Assembly (NCBI RefSeq): GCF_000429305.1
Contig: NZ_KE386881.1
Location: 1 to 64,000 of the forward strand
Direction: 5' to 3'
DNA length: 64,000 bases
Origin: Desulfovibrio inopinatus DSM 10711
Lineage (GTDB): Bacteria > Desulfobacterota > Desulfovibrionia > Desulfovibrionales > Desulfovibrionaceae
The notes under the pieces were generated by a model. It did not search any database and was not told the DNA's origin. It saw only the letters and a program-made list of their open reading frames with translations. Positions 42,797 through 52,087 of the stretch are shown piece after piece. Position 1 is the first letter of the stretch. Every line of letters starts with the position of its first letter. The translations under genes and the position numbers were made by a program.

Positions 42797-44540
42797 TACA
42801 TTTCGCGTCCTGATTGTCGACCTCAGTACCGGCAAAGGGCGGTTTACGAACTTTGGCGATCGCTCTGTCTGGTGTGGAGGTTCAGGCTTGGCCACAGCAC
42901 TCTTTGCGAAATATGGACGCCCAGACGAAGATGCATTCCACCCCGACCAGCCTCTTATTTTCGCCATAGGCACGCTCAACGGATACTTCCCGCTCATGAG
43001 TAAAACCGTATGCGGATTCAAATCGCCGTATACCGGGCATTTCGCCGAATCACACGGTGGCGGTCGCTCTTCCTTGGCCTTACGATTTGCCGGTTTGGAC
43101 GCGCTTGTCTTTATTGGGAAAGCCAAAAAACCATGCCTCGTCGAAGTGGGCTCAAAACGGCTTAATGTCATGGATGCACATTTCCTTTGGGGTGCCGATG
43201 TAGATACAACCGGAAAACTCGTTCGAAAGATGTCCAAAGCGGCTTCAGGACACCGCACCATGTTTCGCATTGGGCCGGCCGGGGAACACAAAATGCATTA
43301 CGCATGCATCAATATTGATACCTATCGTCATTTTGGACGACTGGGGTGCGGCGCAGTCATGGGCGCCAAAAACCTCAAAGCCGTTATCGTACAGGGTGAT
43401 GCCGATCTTGAACTCCCCGAAAAGAGCAAAGAGTATGTTTCGCTTTTCAATAAACTCTATGAGGACGTCACCAGCACCCAGATGATGCAGAAATATCACA
43501 ATCTGGGAACGCCAGTGAACGTTATGCCGCTCAATGAACTCAAATCGCTTCCTTGGCGCAACATGCAGGCGACGCACGACGACGATGCCACCAAAATCTC
43601 CGGTGAAACCTTCGCTTCGGACGTGCTTATGCACAACAGCGCCTGTTCAGGCTGCCCGGTCGGATGCATTCATATCGGCATGGTACGCAAGATGTTTGCC
43701 GAAGATCATCGCTTTGAAATCCGCAAAGTCTCATACGACCACGAACCGAACTTTGCGGCCGGCCCCATGCTCGGAGTGACCAATCCCACCGATGTCCTTG
43801 CGATTATCGATCGATGTGAGTTGGAAGGGATGGATATCATTAGCGCAGGTGTGGCGCTGGCGTGGGCAACCGAAGCGACCGAGAAAGGTCTCATCTCAGA
43901 GAAAGAAACCATGACGAGACTCACATTCGGTGACGCCGATGCCTACATCAAAGCCATGTATCACCTGGGGCACCAGGAAAATGATTTCTACCGTGTTCTC
44001 GGACAAGGAGCACTCGTCGCAGCCAAAACGTATGGAGGCGAGGAATTTGCGTGTGTACTCGGTCAGGAAATGGCTGGCTACGGCACCGGCGAAACCTATT
44101 TTGTGGGACAAACCCTTGGTTTTCGCCATGCTCACCTCGACACGGGGGGCTATTCCTACGACCAAAAACATAAAGAAGAAGACATCGACAAAACCATCGC
44201 ATTCTATATTGACGATGAAAAAGGTCGGGTCCTTCTCACTAGCCTCGTTGCTTGTCTGTTTGCCCGTGGTGTCTACAAGGATGAACTCATCGCCGAATGC
44301 TTTAAAACACTCGGCTACGATGACATGGCAGACAATCTGGATTCGATGGCCGACCATATCCGAAACGCCCGTTGGAACGAGAAAATCAAATGTGGGTTCA
44401 ATCCGCATACAACGCACATTCCCAAACGCTTTGCTGAAATCACAACCTGGAAAGGACCAGTTAACCCCGACTATATGGAACGACTTCGTCTCGCGTACGC
44501 GGACGCCATCGTTGCTATGGCCAAAAAGATAGATCCGTAA
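42783..44540 (+). CDS. AOR-family tungsten oxidoreductase paired with polyferredoxin
   Basis: 585 aa. Pterin-binding N-terminus: FRVLIVDLSTGKG, GGSGLATALFAKYG, KSPYTGHFAESHGGGRSSLALRFAGLDALVFIGKA, with GCGAVMGAKNLKAV later. Cluster ligands: CSGCPVGC (CxxCxxxC), and a late Cys in LVACLFARGVY. It lacks the close similarity to the AOR at 26519, being about 60 residues shorter, so the two have different roles. Overlapping start (14 bases) inside the ferredoxin gene shows tight coupling, as in the ydhYV pair of enterics. Substrate unknown; aldehyde or acid reduction is possible. Confidence 0.9.
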   Translation: MSRSDTFRVLIVDLSTGKGRFTNFGDRSVWCGGSGLATALFAKYGRPDEDAFHPDQPLIFAIGTLNGYFPLMSKTVCGFKSPYTGHFAESHGGGRSSLALRFAGLDALVFIGKAKKPCLVEVGSKRLNVMDAHFLWGADVDTTGKLVRKMSKAASGHRTMFRIGPAGEHKMHYACINIDTYRHFGRLGCGAVMGAKNLKAVIVQGDADLELPEKSKEYVSLFNKLYEDVTSTQMMQKYHNLGTPVNVMPLNELKSLPWRNMQATHDDDATKISGETFASDVLMHNSACSGCPVGCIHIGMVRKMFAEDHRFEIRKVSYDHEPNFAAGPMLGVTNPTDVLAIIDRCELEGMDIISAGVALAWATEATEKGLISEKETMTRLTFGDADAYIKAMYHLGHQENDFYRVLGQGALVAAKTYGGEEFACVLGQEMAGYGTGETYFVGQTLGFRHAHLDTGGYSYDQKHKEEDIDKTIAFYIDDEKGRVLLTSLVACLFARGVYKDELIAECFKTLGYDDMADNLDSMADHIRNARWNEKIKCGFNPHTTHIPKRFAEITTWKGPVNPDYMERLRLAYADAIVAMAKKIDP

Positions 44541-44557
44541 CCAAGACCTCCCAATAT

Positions 44558-44600
44558 CATACCAACCGTAGTACATAACAAGTATACTACGGTTGGTATG
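44558..44600 (+). terminator. Perfect 16-bp inverted repeat after the AOR operon
   Basis: CATACCAACCGTAGTA (44558-44573), 11-base loop, TACTACGGTTGGTATG (44585-44600), 17 bases after the stop. Very stable hairpin, but without a T-run; likely a terminator or 3' stabiliser. Confidence 0.6.
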
Positions 44601-44644
44601 ATTCCGTATTGCCTACTCTCCCCCATTTCACGCTCAAATCCTCC

Positions 44645-44672
44645 TTGACATACACCGGAAGTACAATGTTAT
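44645..44672 (+). promoter_or_regulatory. Sigma-70-like promoter
   Basis: TTGACA (44645-44650), 16-base spacer, TGTTAT (44667-44672; 4 of 6 matches to the -10 consensus), 32 bases before the ATG of the small secreted protein. Confidence 0.4.
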
Positions 44673-44704
44673 GGTTTATAAAAATGATTTATGGTGGTGA
44701 AAAT

Positions 44705-45040
44705 ATGAGTCGTTTATTCTCTGCATGCTTCGTCGTTGTTGTCTGCTGTATTATAGCACTTCCATCTCATGCGTTCCGTGTCGTCAGGGCCATGGGGAGT
44801 CTCCCTGTTGACAGGGAAGGAATGGAAGCAATCCATGGTCAACTCGTAAGAACCAATCTTAATGCATCCAGCACAAAAGTCATTGTCCGTATGGAAAAGG
44901 CCAAAGGGCAATATGAATGCAATGTTTCTGTCACAGCAGGAGTAGGGACTGCGGTACAGGGAAAAACGTTTCATGGAACCAGCGTTTCTCCCGATACGGC
45001 AGCATGTGTCGAACTCGCAGTACAAAACGCATTGCAATAG
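44705..45040 (+). CDS. Small secreted protein, unrecognised
   Basis: 111 aa. The N-terminus MSRLFSACFVVVVCCIIALPSHA is a signal peptide with cleavage after SHA. The mature part of about 88 residues has alternating beta-like stretches (KVIVRMEKAKGQYECNVSV) and ends VELAVQNALQ, with two Cys that could form a disulfide. It is not a known family. ATG preceded by GGTGGTGA. An isolated gene with its own promoter-like sequence. Confidence 0.6.
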   Translation: MSRLFSACFVVVVCCIIALPSHAFRVVRAMGSLPVDREGMEAIHGQLVRTNLNASSTKVIVRMEKAKGQYECNVSVTAGVGTAVQGKTFHGTSVSPDTAACVELAVQNALQ

Positions 45041-45123
45041 CCTTTTTATTTGCTTTGTATTTGAAATAACACGACGCCAATCAGTGGGAATAAAGATTGA
45101 CGTCGTTTATTTTGTTTCAAAGC

Positions 45124-46140
45124 TTACGAATCTTGGATGGCGACAACAACTTTTCCCTTGTGTTGCCCTGACGCAAGAAACGCATAAGCCTTGTGGACTT
45201 CGTCGAACGGGAAGATACGATCAACATAAGGCCGTACGTCATAACGCCCCATAAATTTCCCCAACTCATCTAATATTTGTCGCGATCCAACGTAAATTCC
45301 ATCTAAGCGAGCAGATTTAGCAAGAAGAGGGAAAGGATTGATGGCACCATCTTTTCCTGTCAGCACGCCAATATAGGCAATGTGTCCCCCCATAGCGAGA
45401 CATTCCATAGACATGGCAAGCGTCCCGACACCACCGACTTCGACGACGTGATCCACTCCACGACCATCCGTCAGCGTTTTCACGGCATTGGGCCAATCAG
45501 GATTCGTCTTGTAATTGATCACATCGTGAGCCCCCTGATGCAACAGCCATGCTGCCTTGGTGTCGTCACTTGTCGTCGCGATAACTCGAGCCCCAAGCGC
45601 TGAAGCGATACGTATGGCATAAAGGGAGACTCCGCCCGAGCCCAGTGTCAAGACGGTTTGGCCGGGGAGCAAATCCCCCCGAGCAACGAGAGCATTATAG
45701 GCGGTGACACCAGCGCATGGTAATGTCGCGGCCTCCACATCGGCAAGATGATGCGGCGCTGGAACAAGAGCATGTTCCGGGAGCACAACCTCTTCTGCCA
45801 AAACGCCATCGACATTCCCCCCCAAGTCCGATGTACATCCTTCTGGAGTCGGTTTGCCTGATGTCCAATCACGAAAGAAGCTTGTCATGACTCTGTCGCC
45901 TTTCGAAAGGCCGACAACATCAGGACCAACGCGTTTCACAATGCCAACACCGTCAGAGAATGGACGAAGCCCTTGTATTGATGACAATCCATAACGCCCT
46001 TCAGCAACAAGAAGATCCCTATAATTCAACGCAAATGCCCGCATGGACACAACAACCTGCCTGCCCGTCACTGAAGGCGTGTCGGCATCGATCATCTCTA
46101 ACCGAGACAAACCAACCCCCTGAAAACGATACTCTTTCAT
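45124..46140 (-). CDS. Zinc-independent MDR-family NAD(P)-dependent oxidoreductase
   Basis: 338 aa. Medium-chain dehydrogenase/reductase plan: GroES-like N-terminal half (SMRAFALNYRDLLVAEGRYG, SDGVGIVKRVGPDVVGLSKGDRV) and Rossmann half with GQTVLTLGSGGVSLYAIRIASALGARVI. The catalytic-zinc Cys/His of alcohol dehydrogenases are not evident (NYRDLL instead of CHTD), so it is nearer to quinone reductase-type members. ATG at 46140 follows AAGGAGG. Confidence 0.88.
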   Translation of the reverse strand: MKEYRFQGVGLSRLEMIDADTPSVTGRQVVVSMRAFALNYRDLLVAEGRYGLSSIQGLRPFSDGVGIVKRVGPDVVGLSKGDRVMTSFFRDWTSGKPTPEGCTSDLGGNVDGVLAEEVVLPEHALVPAPHHLADVEAATLPCAGVTAYNALVARGDLLPGQTVLTLGSGGVSLYAIRIASALGARVIATTSDDTKAAWLLHQGAHDVINYKTNPDWPNAVKTLTDGRGVDHVVEVGGVGTLAMSMECLAMGGHIAYIGVLTGKDGAINPFPLLAKSARLDGIYVGSRQILDELGKFMGRYDVRPYVDRIFPFDEVHKAYAFLASGQHKGKVVVAIQDS

Positions 46141-46428
46141 CGTTGCCTCCTTTTCTTCCCTATACGCTTCTACGACAGGCACAGATATTGTGCAATCCAA
46201 TGTCACGCATTCGTCGCCATGTTTTACACAAGACCTTGCCCGACGAAAACAACCACGTGAAATACTTCACAAATACATCATCCATTACTTGTCACTTTTT
46301 CATGGATACGGTAGGTTCCACATCCAAATGCAACCCAACTCCCTCGGGTTTCTCTCTCCGCCTTCAGGTCAATGACTCTTTAGAGTCGTATCACTGCATC
46401 CGATAGCTGTGCAAAAAGGAGACTTTCA

Positions 46429-47388
46429 ATGCGACGTATGCATGTTCGCTGTGGTTCGGATATCCGTGATCTTCTCGATTTGGCGAGACTCGAGGGAACG
46501 TTCTTCGAATTTTCCGACCCCGTCTGCCAAGGTCCTCTGCTTGGAGTTGGTCGCGACGACTCCGTTATTGCAGCACGTTCTCATTTTCTGGCTCATGCCT
46601 ACGGGTTCGACACTCCTGAGAAGGAAGAACAACGCCTGGAACAGCAATACGCTACCTTGGATCGTCTTCAAACGTTTGATGATATTGTGCTCTGGTTCGA
46701 GCATGATTTGTATGATCAGAGCATTCTCATTCGCATTCTTGCCGAATTGGCCGAGATGGACGACACTTGGCGCAAAGTCCGACTCGTCAACGTGAGCCGT
46801 TTTGTTGGCAAAGCCGGCTTCTTTGGGCTTGGCAACCTCAAACCCCGCGAACTTGCAGCATTGGAACGCGATGCGGAACCGCTCACAGCCGAAATGGTTG
46901 CCTGTGGGCTTCAAGCCTGGACAGCGTTTTGTACGTCCGATCCTGAAACCCTCTACCATTTCGCTCAATCCGAACACCCCGGCCTCCCTTGGTTGGCTGC
47001 CGCGTTAAAACGACACCTTCAGGAGTTGCCTTGGACCACAAACGGTCTCTCGTTGACCGAGCGCCGCATTCTTGAAGCCGCAGCTCAAGGCGATCCCACG
47101 CCGGTTCGAATTTTCCGTCGAAATTTTTTTGAACTGGAAAACGCCCCGTACCTTGGCGATGCCATGTTCTGGTATGTCATGCATGGTCTATCATCCACGG
47201 CAACCCCTGCCTTAACCCCGTTTGTTTCTCCATGCGATCCAATAGGCCTGACCGACTTCGGACACCAACTTCTTGCAAACAGTGCTGATTTTTTTGAATA
47301 CAATACGATTGACCGTTGGTGGGGCGGGCTCCACATGACAGACGGCAGATGGCGATATAATGGGGAACGGCCAGTATTGATAGACTAA
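46429..47388 (+). CDS. DUF1835-domain protein
   Basis: 319 aa. N-terminal DUF1835 domain: LHVRC-like HVRCGSDIRDLLDLARLEGTFFEF, SDPVCQGPLLG and LWFEHDLYDQSILIRIL. The C-terminal part, with LTERRILEAAAQGDPTPVRIF and GDAMFWYVMHGLS, is typical of the same proteins, which carry a DUF3658-like region. Function unknown; cytosolic. No operon partner. Confidence 0.85.
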   Translation: MRRMHVRCGSDIRDLLDLARLEGTFFEFSDPVCQGPLLGVGRDDSVIAARSHFLAHAYGFDTPEKEEQRLEQQYATLDRLQTFDDIVLWFEHDLYDQSILIRILAELAEMDDTWRKVRLVNVSRFVGKAGFFGLGNLKPRELAALERDAEPLTAEMVACGLQAWTAFCTSDPETLYHFAQSEHPGLPWLAAALKRHLQELPWTTNGLSLTERRILEAAAQGDPTPVRIFRRNFFELENAPYLGDAMFWYVMHGLSSTATPALTPFVSPCDPIGLTDFGHQLLANSADFFEYNTIDRWWGGLHMTDGRWRYNGERPVLID

Positions 47389-47523
47389 GAACACAGTGAA
47401 GAACTATCAGCCAAAAACCAAAAGACACAGTCGCGTTTACAGCGGTTCAAGACATCGTACAACCTGACAAACCGTTGCACGAAATTCATACAAACTGACT
47501 GTATCTTACAGCCCAGTATGTAT

Positions 47524-50217
47524 TCAAACAAACACGGTATGTTCATGCTGGCCAGCCATAGGCCCATCCAGATCATGCTTTTTGGTCAACGGCAGAAGAA
47601 AATGGACAGTGCATCCTTTGCCGAGTTCAGACTCAATCCAGATGCGACCGCCATAATGTTCTACAATCTGCCGACAGATAGACAGCCCCAAGCCGGTTCC
47701 CTGACTCTTGGTTTGGCCAGGTTCAAGCGGAGCGACTTGATAGAACTTATCAAAGACACGTTTTTGATCGTCATTGGGAATGCCTGTGCCATTATCTTCG
47801 ATTGCTCCACCGATCATTCCATTGGCATCCCTCCTCAGTCGAAAACAGATATTTCCTGATTGCGTGAATTTCAGTGCATTGGAAAGAAGGTTCAAAAACA
47901 CTTGGCGGATGCGATCTCGATCAATGACGAGCGGTGGAACATTGTTATCCACATCAAATGTTAAATGAACGTCAGGCTTCTTCTTGAATTCTGCTTCCAT
48001 GGTACGCGCTGCCAAAAAAACTTCTTCAGGCAAATGAACGAGTTCATTGCGCCATTCGCACTTCCCAGATTCTATTTTATTGAGATCTAAGAGGTCATTG
48101 ATAAGCCTGGACAAACGGAGTCCTTCACTTTCAATTATCCGTAGATTTTCCAGCATAAGTTGACCACGCTGTACCAAGGTGGCATCGTTGCGGACTGCTG
48201 GTAACATATATTTCTCAAAGTGCTTCCCCGTAACCTTGGCAAACCCCAAAACCGATGTCAGCGGAGTACGTAACTCGTGCGATGCGGACGCAATAAAGGC
48301 ATTTTTGAGTTCATCAAGGTGCAAGAGTTTTTTATTGGCCTCTAAAAGATCATGTGTACGCGCCGCAACCTTTTGTTCGAGTTCCTCATGAACTCGCAAC
48401 ATGGCTTGCTCGGCGTTCTTTTGCACGGTAACATCACTCAAGACCACCATAATGCGGGCACCTTCAGGGAGTAAAAGTTTCCGTAATCGAATTCGCGAGG
48501 GAAACTCATTCCCATCCCGACGCCGTGAAATCCAGTCATACATGACATAGTCTTGCGTCAAGGACGATTCCAGACACTTTATAGCGTCACCTTGTGTAAG
48601 TCCTCCCCCACTAATTTCCTCGATGGAAAGGGTGTGGGCTTCCTGCGCACTGTAACCAAACATCACTTCGAAATTTCGGTTAACGTCAACGATGGAGCCG
48701 TCTTCCTTATGAATCAACACAGAGTCGGGCAAAGTATCCAACAGCGATTGCAAGCGCGCTCCCGAAGCCAAAAGACGCTGTCGAGATGCTTGTAAAGCCT
48801 GGCTCATCGCATTGAACATTGAAGCAAGGTCTCCAATTTCATCGCCAGTATTCAAGAGCTCAATTTCACCGCGTTCCCCCTTGGAAATGGCTTGAGCAGC
48901 ATCGGTCAAGCGAAGCAAAGGCCCGGTTATTCCCCGAGCAACAACCACGGAACCAAGCACAACGGCCAGCGTAATGCCCAATATCAATAATAAGGCGTTA
49001 CGCATCTGCATCTCAATGCGCTCTGCATTGTCGACTTCGGAATATCCTAAAACAAGAGTCCACGGTCTACTTTGAATACGGGTCTTTACATTGAGACTGC
49101 TATCGCTTCCACGACCATGCAGTGCAGCTCTAAAAAATTCCGGCGCAGTCTCCGCCAACACATCGAGCGTTTGCCCTGTAACACTGACATCCGCGGCATT
49201 ACTAAGCAAATGTCGACGGGTGATTAAGTTTTTTCTTGTCTCCTCATCCAGAGGAAATCCCGGTGTCAATGTTAAATCAGGTCTTGCCGTATCCACCAAA
49301 CGAATGCCGTGTTCATCGAACAGTATCAGTTTAAAGTCAGACCCCTTCTCATGAGTTTTCGAACTGAGAAGTCGTTTCAGAACCACGGCATTGTAGCGAA
49401 TACGGAGCACACCAAGAATTCGTCCTTCAGAGCCACGCACCGGACAACTGAAATATAACGCCGGTTGCTGTGACCAGGCCGTCAAACCAACGGTTGAAAC
49501 GTATGGTAAACCCGTTTCCATGGGTTCGCGAAAATAGTCTCTGTCCGACTTCTCTGCACCAATTTCACCACCAAACGTATCGGCCACGGCCACTCCATGG
49601 CGATCCAGTAAGGCGATGGATGTAATATTGATTTCATCACGCCGCTTTAAGGACATGAGAAGAGCCATAACTTCCCGTTCTTGCTGGCTGTCAGCACGTA
49701 TTGCTGCCGGTAATTCAAGAAATTTGGCAAATTGCGGTATCATGGATTCGGTACGTACCGTGGCCAGATTCGCATCGATAAAGTGGTCTAGAGCCGAAGC
49801 TGATTGCGCCAACGCGTTTTGCATGACCTGTCGGCTATTTTCCACTAGTGCCTGTGACGTGGCGTGTTGATCAAGTATAGCCAAGACACCGACAGGCACA
49901 AGCGACATCAATAAAAACGCGCTTAACAGACGAGTCTGTAAGCGAGCTCGACCATAAAAGGCACGTACTGTAAAAAGCACAGGGAAAAAAAGTAACGCCA
50001 AAGGACTGAACAACCAGAGAGGATGAGGATTCCCTAAAACGACCATGGACATAAGATAATGATAGCTAAGCACAGTAGGAGCAGATGCCACAACGACGCC
50101 CACACCCCAGACCTGCATGGAGGAGAGTTTTTTTGTGGGACGGGAGTCAGCAGAAGATGTTGCTTCTGTGCTTTGGCCTCCTCTGCCATGTACATTGTCT
50201 TCAATCTGCGCAGACAT
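47524..50217 (-). CDS. Sensor histidine kinase with Cache-like periplasmic domain
   Basis: 897 aa. Order: two hydrophobic segments (about 36-60 and 66-86), the usual TM helix (about 95-115), periplasmic double-Cache-like domain (about 120-400), TM (about 408-428), HAMP, PAS (about 495-600), coiled coil, HisKA with the His in [17 protein letters not shown], HATPase_c with DNGTGIP and GTGLGLSICRQIVEHYGG. No receiver domain. The N-terminus overlaps the binding-protein gene by up to 184 bases; starts at 50118 or 50052 are alternatives, and none has a clear ribosome site, so translation may rely on coupling. Confidence 0.88.
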   Translation of the reverse strand: MSAQIEDNVHGRGGQSTEATSSADSRPTKKLSSMQVWGVGVVVASAPTVLSYHYLMSMVVLGNPHPLWLFSPLALLFFPVLFTVRAFYGRARLQTRLLSAFLLMSLVPVGVLAILDQHATSQALVENSRQVMQNALAQSASALDHFIDANLATVRTESMIPQFAKFLELPAAIRADSQQEREVMALLMSLKRRDEINITSIALLDRHGVAVADTFGGEIGAEKSDRDYFREPMETGLPYVSTVGLTAWSQQPALYFSCPVRGSEGRILGVLRIRYNAVVLKRLLSSKTHEKGSDFKLILFDEHGIRLVDTARPDLTLTPGFPLDEETRKNLITRRHLLSNAADVSVTGQTLDVLAETAPEFFRAALHGRGSDSSLNVKTRIQSRPWTLVLGYSEVDNAERIEMQMRNALLLILGITLAVVLGSVVVARGITGPLLRLTDAAQAISKGERGEIELLNTGDEIGDLASMFNAMSQALQASRQRLLASGARLQSLLDTLPDSVLIHKEDGSIVDVNRNFEVMFGYSAQEAHTLSIEEISGGGLTQGDAIKCLESSLTQDYVMYDWISRRRDGNEFPSRIRLRKLLLPEGARIMVVLSDVTVQKNAEQAMLRVHEELEQKVAARTHDLLEANKKLLHLDELKNAFIASASHELRTPLTSVLGFAKVTGKHFEKYMLPAVRNDATLVQRGQLMLENLRIIESEGLRLSRLINDLLDLNKIESGKCEWRNELVHLPEEVFLAARTMEAEFKKKPDVHLTFDVDNNVPPLVIDRDRIRQVFLNLLSNALKFTQSGNICFRLRRDANGMIGGAIEDNGTGIPNDDQKRVFDKFYQVAPLEPGQTKSQGTGLGLSICRQIVEHYGGRIWIESELGKGCTVHFLLPLTKKHDLDGPMAGQHEHTVFV

Positions 50218-51197
50218 GGATTATGGAGTGCTTGTACGACGTCAATAAACTCAGGGTCAATGACTTGATCTAATGCAGGAACGCTTGTGGCATCTCCCAA
50301 TCCGATAATAAATGAAATCAACTTTTCTCCAACGTTGTACAATGACAGCGGTGATTCTTTTGTGAATACCGTTTCATTATCGTCGTACGTCAATATATGA
50401 CATCCTGATAAAGAAATGGATTGCTGATCAAGCCCTATCGCTTCGGCAATCAGGGCGTTTCCCTCTTCTTGGTGATCCAGCCAATACTGTTGCGCTTCAA
50501 ACCATGCATCGACATACGCCTGAACATCGGCTTTGCGTTGAGCGACGACCGATCCCTGAACAGCAAAAACATCAAGAATCATTCCCGGCATGTCCGCTGT
50601 GCTAAACAATACACGATATCCTCTGTCACACGACGACGATAAATACGGCTCCCAGGTATAACCGGCTTGAATACGTTCCGGCATTGTTTCCAAAACAATC
50701 TCCGGACCGACATCCACCAGAGTTAATGCACTGCGTGGTACACCATACCGTCTCAACATTGTCACAATCAAAAACTCGCTACCGGATAATCCACCTTGAA
50801 TACCAACACGTTTTCCCTTGAGATCGGTTGGCACTCTGATGTCCGGGGTTACCACAAGTCCTTCTGCTCCATCAGAATAATCTGTGGCCATGACGATTTT
50901 CATATCGGGAATGTTGATCTTCAACAGCTCATAGAACCCTGCATACGTCGCATCCAACTTTCCCGCAGCAAAATCGGAAAAAATGTCTGTATAGGTATTG
51001 TACAAAACAAGTTCCACCTTGACCCCATGTTTTGCAAAAAACCCTTTTTCTTTTGCAATAACAGCAGGGTACCAGCCGGGCCAATATACCCACCCGACTC
51101 GTAAGGCTGGCCTTTCAACCGATTCCGGTGACTGAGAACAACCAGGCACAGAAAGGGTCAATAGCACAAGAAGTAACAGATACCACCGTATCCACAT
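50034..51197 (-). CDS. NMT1/SsuA-like solute-binding lipoprotein
   Basis: 387 aa. Lipoprotein signal MWIRWYLLLLVLLTLSVPGC with lipobox Cys20. The body fits the NMT1/THI5-like (aliphatic sulfonate/thiamine precursor) binding family: VGWVYWPGWYPAVIAKEKGFFAKHGVKVELVLYN, LDATYAGFYEL, GKRVGIQGGLSGSEFLI and PYLSSSCDRGYRVLFS. About 60 residues at the C-terminus form an unusual addition ending in a hydrophobic helix, SLWHLLLLCLAIIILCPWSF; this stretch overlaps the kinase gene. ATG at 51197 follows GGAG. No transporter genes nearby; probably the ligand-binding half of a sensor with the kinase. Confidence 0.85.
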   Translation of the reverse strand: MWIRWYLLLLVLLTLSVPGCSQSPESVERPALRVGWVYWPGWYPAVIAKEKGFFAKHGVKVELVLYNTYTDIFSDFAAGKLDATYAGFYELLKINIPDMKIVMATDYSDGAEGLVVTPDIRVPTDLKGKRVGIQGGLSGSEFLIVTMLRRYGVPRSALTLVDVGPEIVLETMPERIQAGYTWEPYLSSSCDRGYRVLFSTADMPGMILDVFAVQGSVVAQRKADVQAYVDAWFEAQQYWLDHQEEGNALIAEAIGLDQQSISLSGCHILTYDDNETVFTKESPLSLYNVGEKLISFIIGLGDATSVPALDQVIDPEFIDVVQALHNPCLRRLKTMYMAEEAKAQKQHLLLTPVPQKNSPPCRSGVWASLWHLLLLCLAIIILCPWSF

Positions 51198-51464
51198 GAT
51201 CCTGCTCCGAAAAGATAATCTATGGTGATGATTTGTCGAAAAATACACAAAGAGGAACTTCTTGTCATCAAGGGAGTACGCATAACACGGTATTATCTTC
51301 ACGATAAACCATGTTGCAAAAACAAGAAAAAATCATGTAGATTGCACAAGAAAATGTGAGAGAGATCTCTGGAGTGTGACATAGCTGCCACAACGAAAAG
51401 ATATTATTGTTGTGTATTCATCCAAAGATAAGTTGTTTTTTCTCAATATTCTATGGAGAGAAAT

Positions 51465-51974
51465 ATGAAGAGAGGTTGGAAATATTATACAGGGATCGGA
51501 CTCTTGGCCTATAGTTGTTTGCCATTTTTGCTTGTCACGATACTTCCGTTCTTGGGGTTGTCTTTGGCGGAATCCGGAGCATTTGTATTGACCATACTTG
51601 CGACGGGGGAAGTGGCCTTCATCGGCGCAGCAGCACTTCTTGGCAAAGAATTTATTGCAGCCATAAAAACAAAAATCCTCAAAATTTTCCGACGTCCCCC
51701 TCTTCCTGAAAGCGAGTCCCAACCGATCAGTCGCACGCGTCACCGCGCTGGTATCACACTCTTCTTACTCAGTTTTCTCCCCCACTATGCCATTATTATT
51801 GATCTCTTCTTCTTTCCGCATACACCTGCCGAACTTTCCGTTCTGGCGTGGTTGCTTCTTGTCGGTGAGGCGTTCGGCATTGTTGGACTGACATTACTTG
51901 GGCGCTCGTTCTGGGATCGTCTCAATGCTCTCTTTCAGTGGCCTGGAGACGAGACAAAAAACATACTCCCCTGA
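51465..51974 (+). CDS. Four-helix membrane protein with internal duplication
   Basis: 169 aa (ATG at 51465 with GGAG 7 bases before; 51453 is an alternative). Four TM helices in two repeats: first YYTGIGLLAYSCLPFLLVTI then ATGEVAFIGAAALLGKEF, second RAGITLFLLSFLPHYAIII then LVGEAFGIVGLTLLGRSFW. Both repeats share G-I-x-L, S-x-L-P, then GE...I....LLG..F. It resembles the small proteins found next to, or fused to, transporters (transporter-suffix type), but no transporter is beside it. Confidence 0.75.
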   Translation: MKRGWKYYTGIGLLAYSCLPFLLVTILPFLGLSLAESGAFVLTILATGEVAFIGAAALLGKEFIAAIKTKILKIFRRPPLPESESQPISRTRHRAGITLFLLSFLPHYAIIIDLFFFPHTPAELSVLAWLLLVGEAFGIVGLTLLGRSFWDRLNALFQWPGDETKNILP

Positions 51975-52087
51975 ACAACGTTACGTCATCGCTATTTGTA
52001 ACAATACCGTCTGACGAAGAGGGGCAATTCCGCCTGTTACCAAAAGGAGGGAATGCACAGGGCAATCATATCAGACACGAAGTACAA

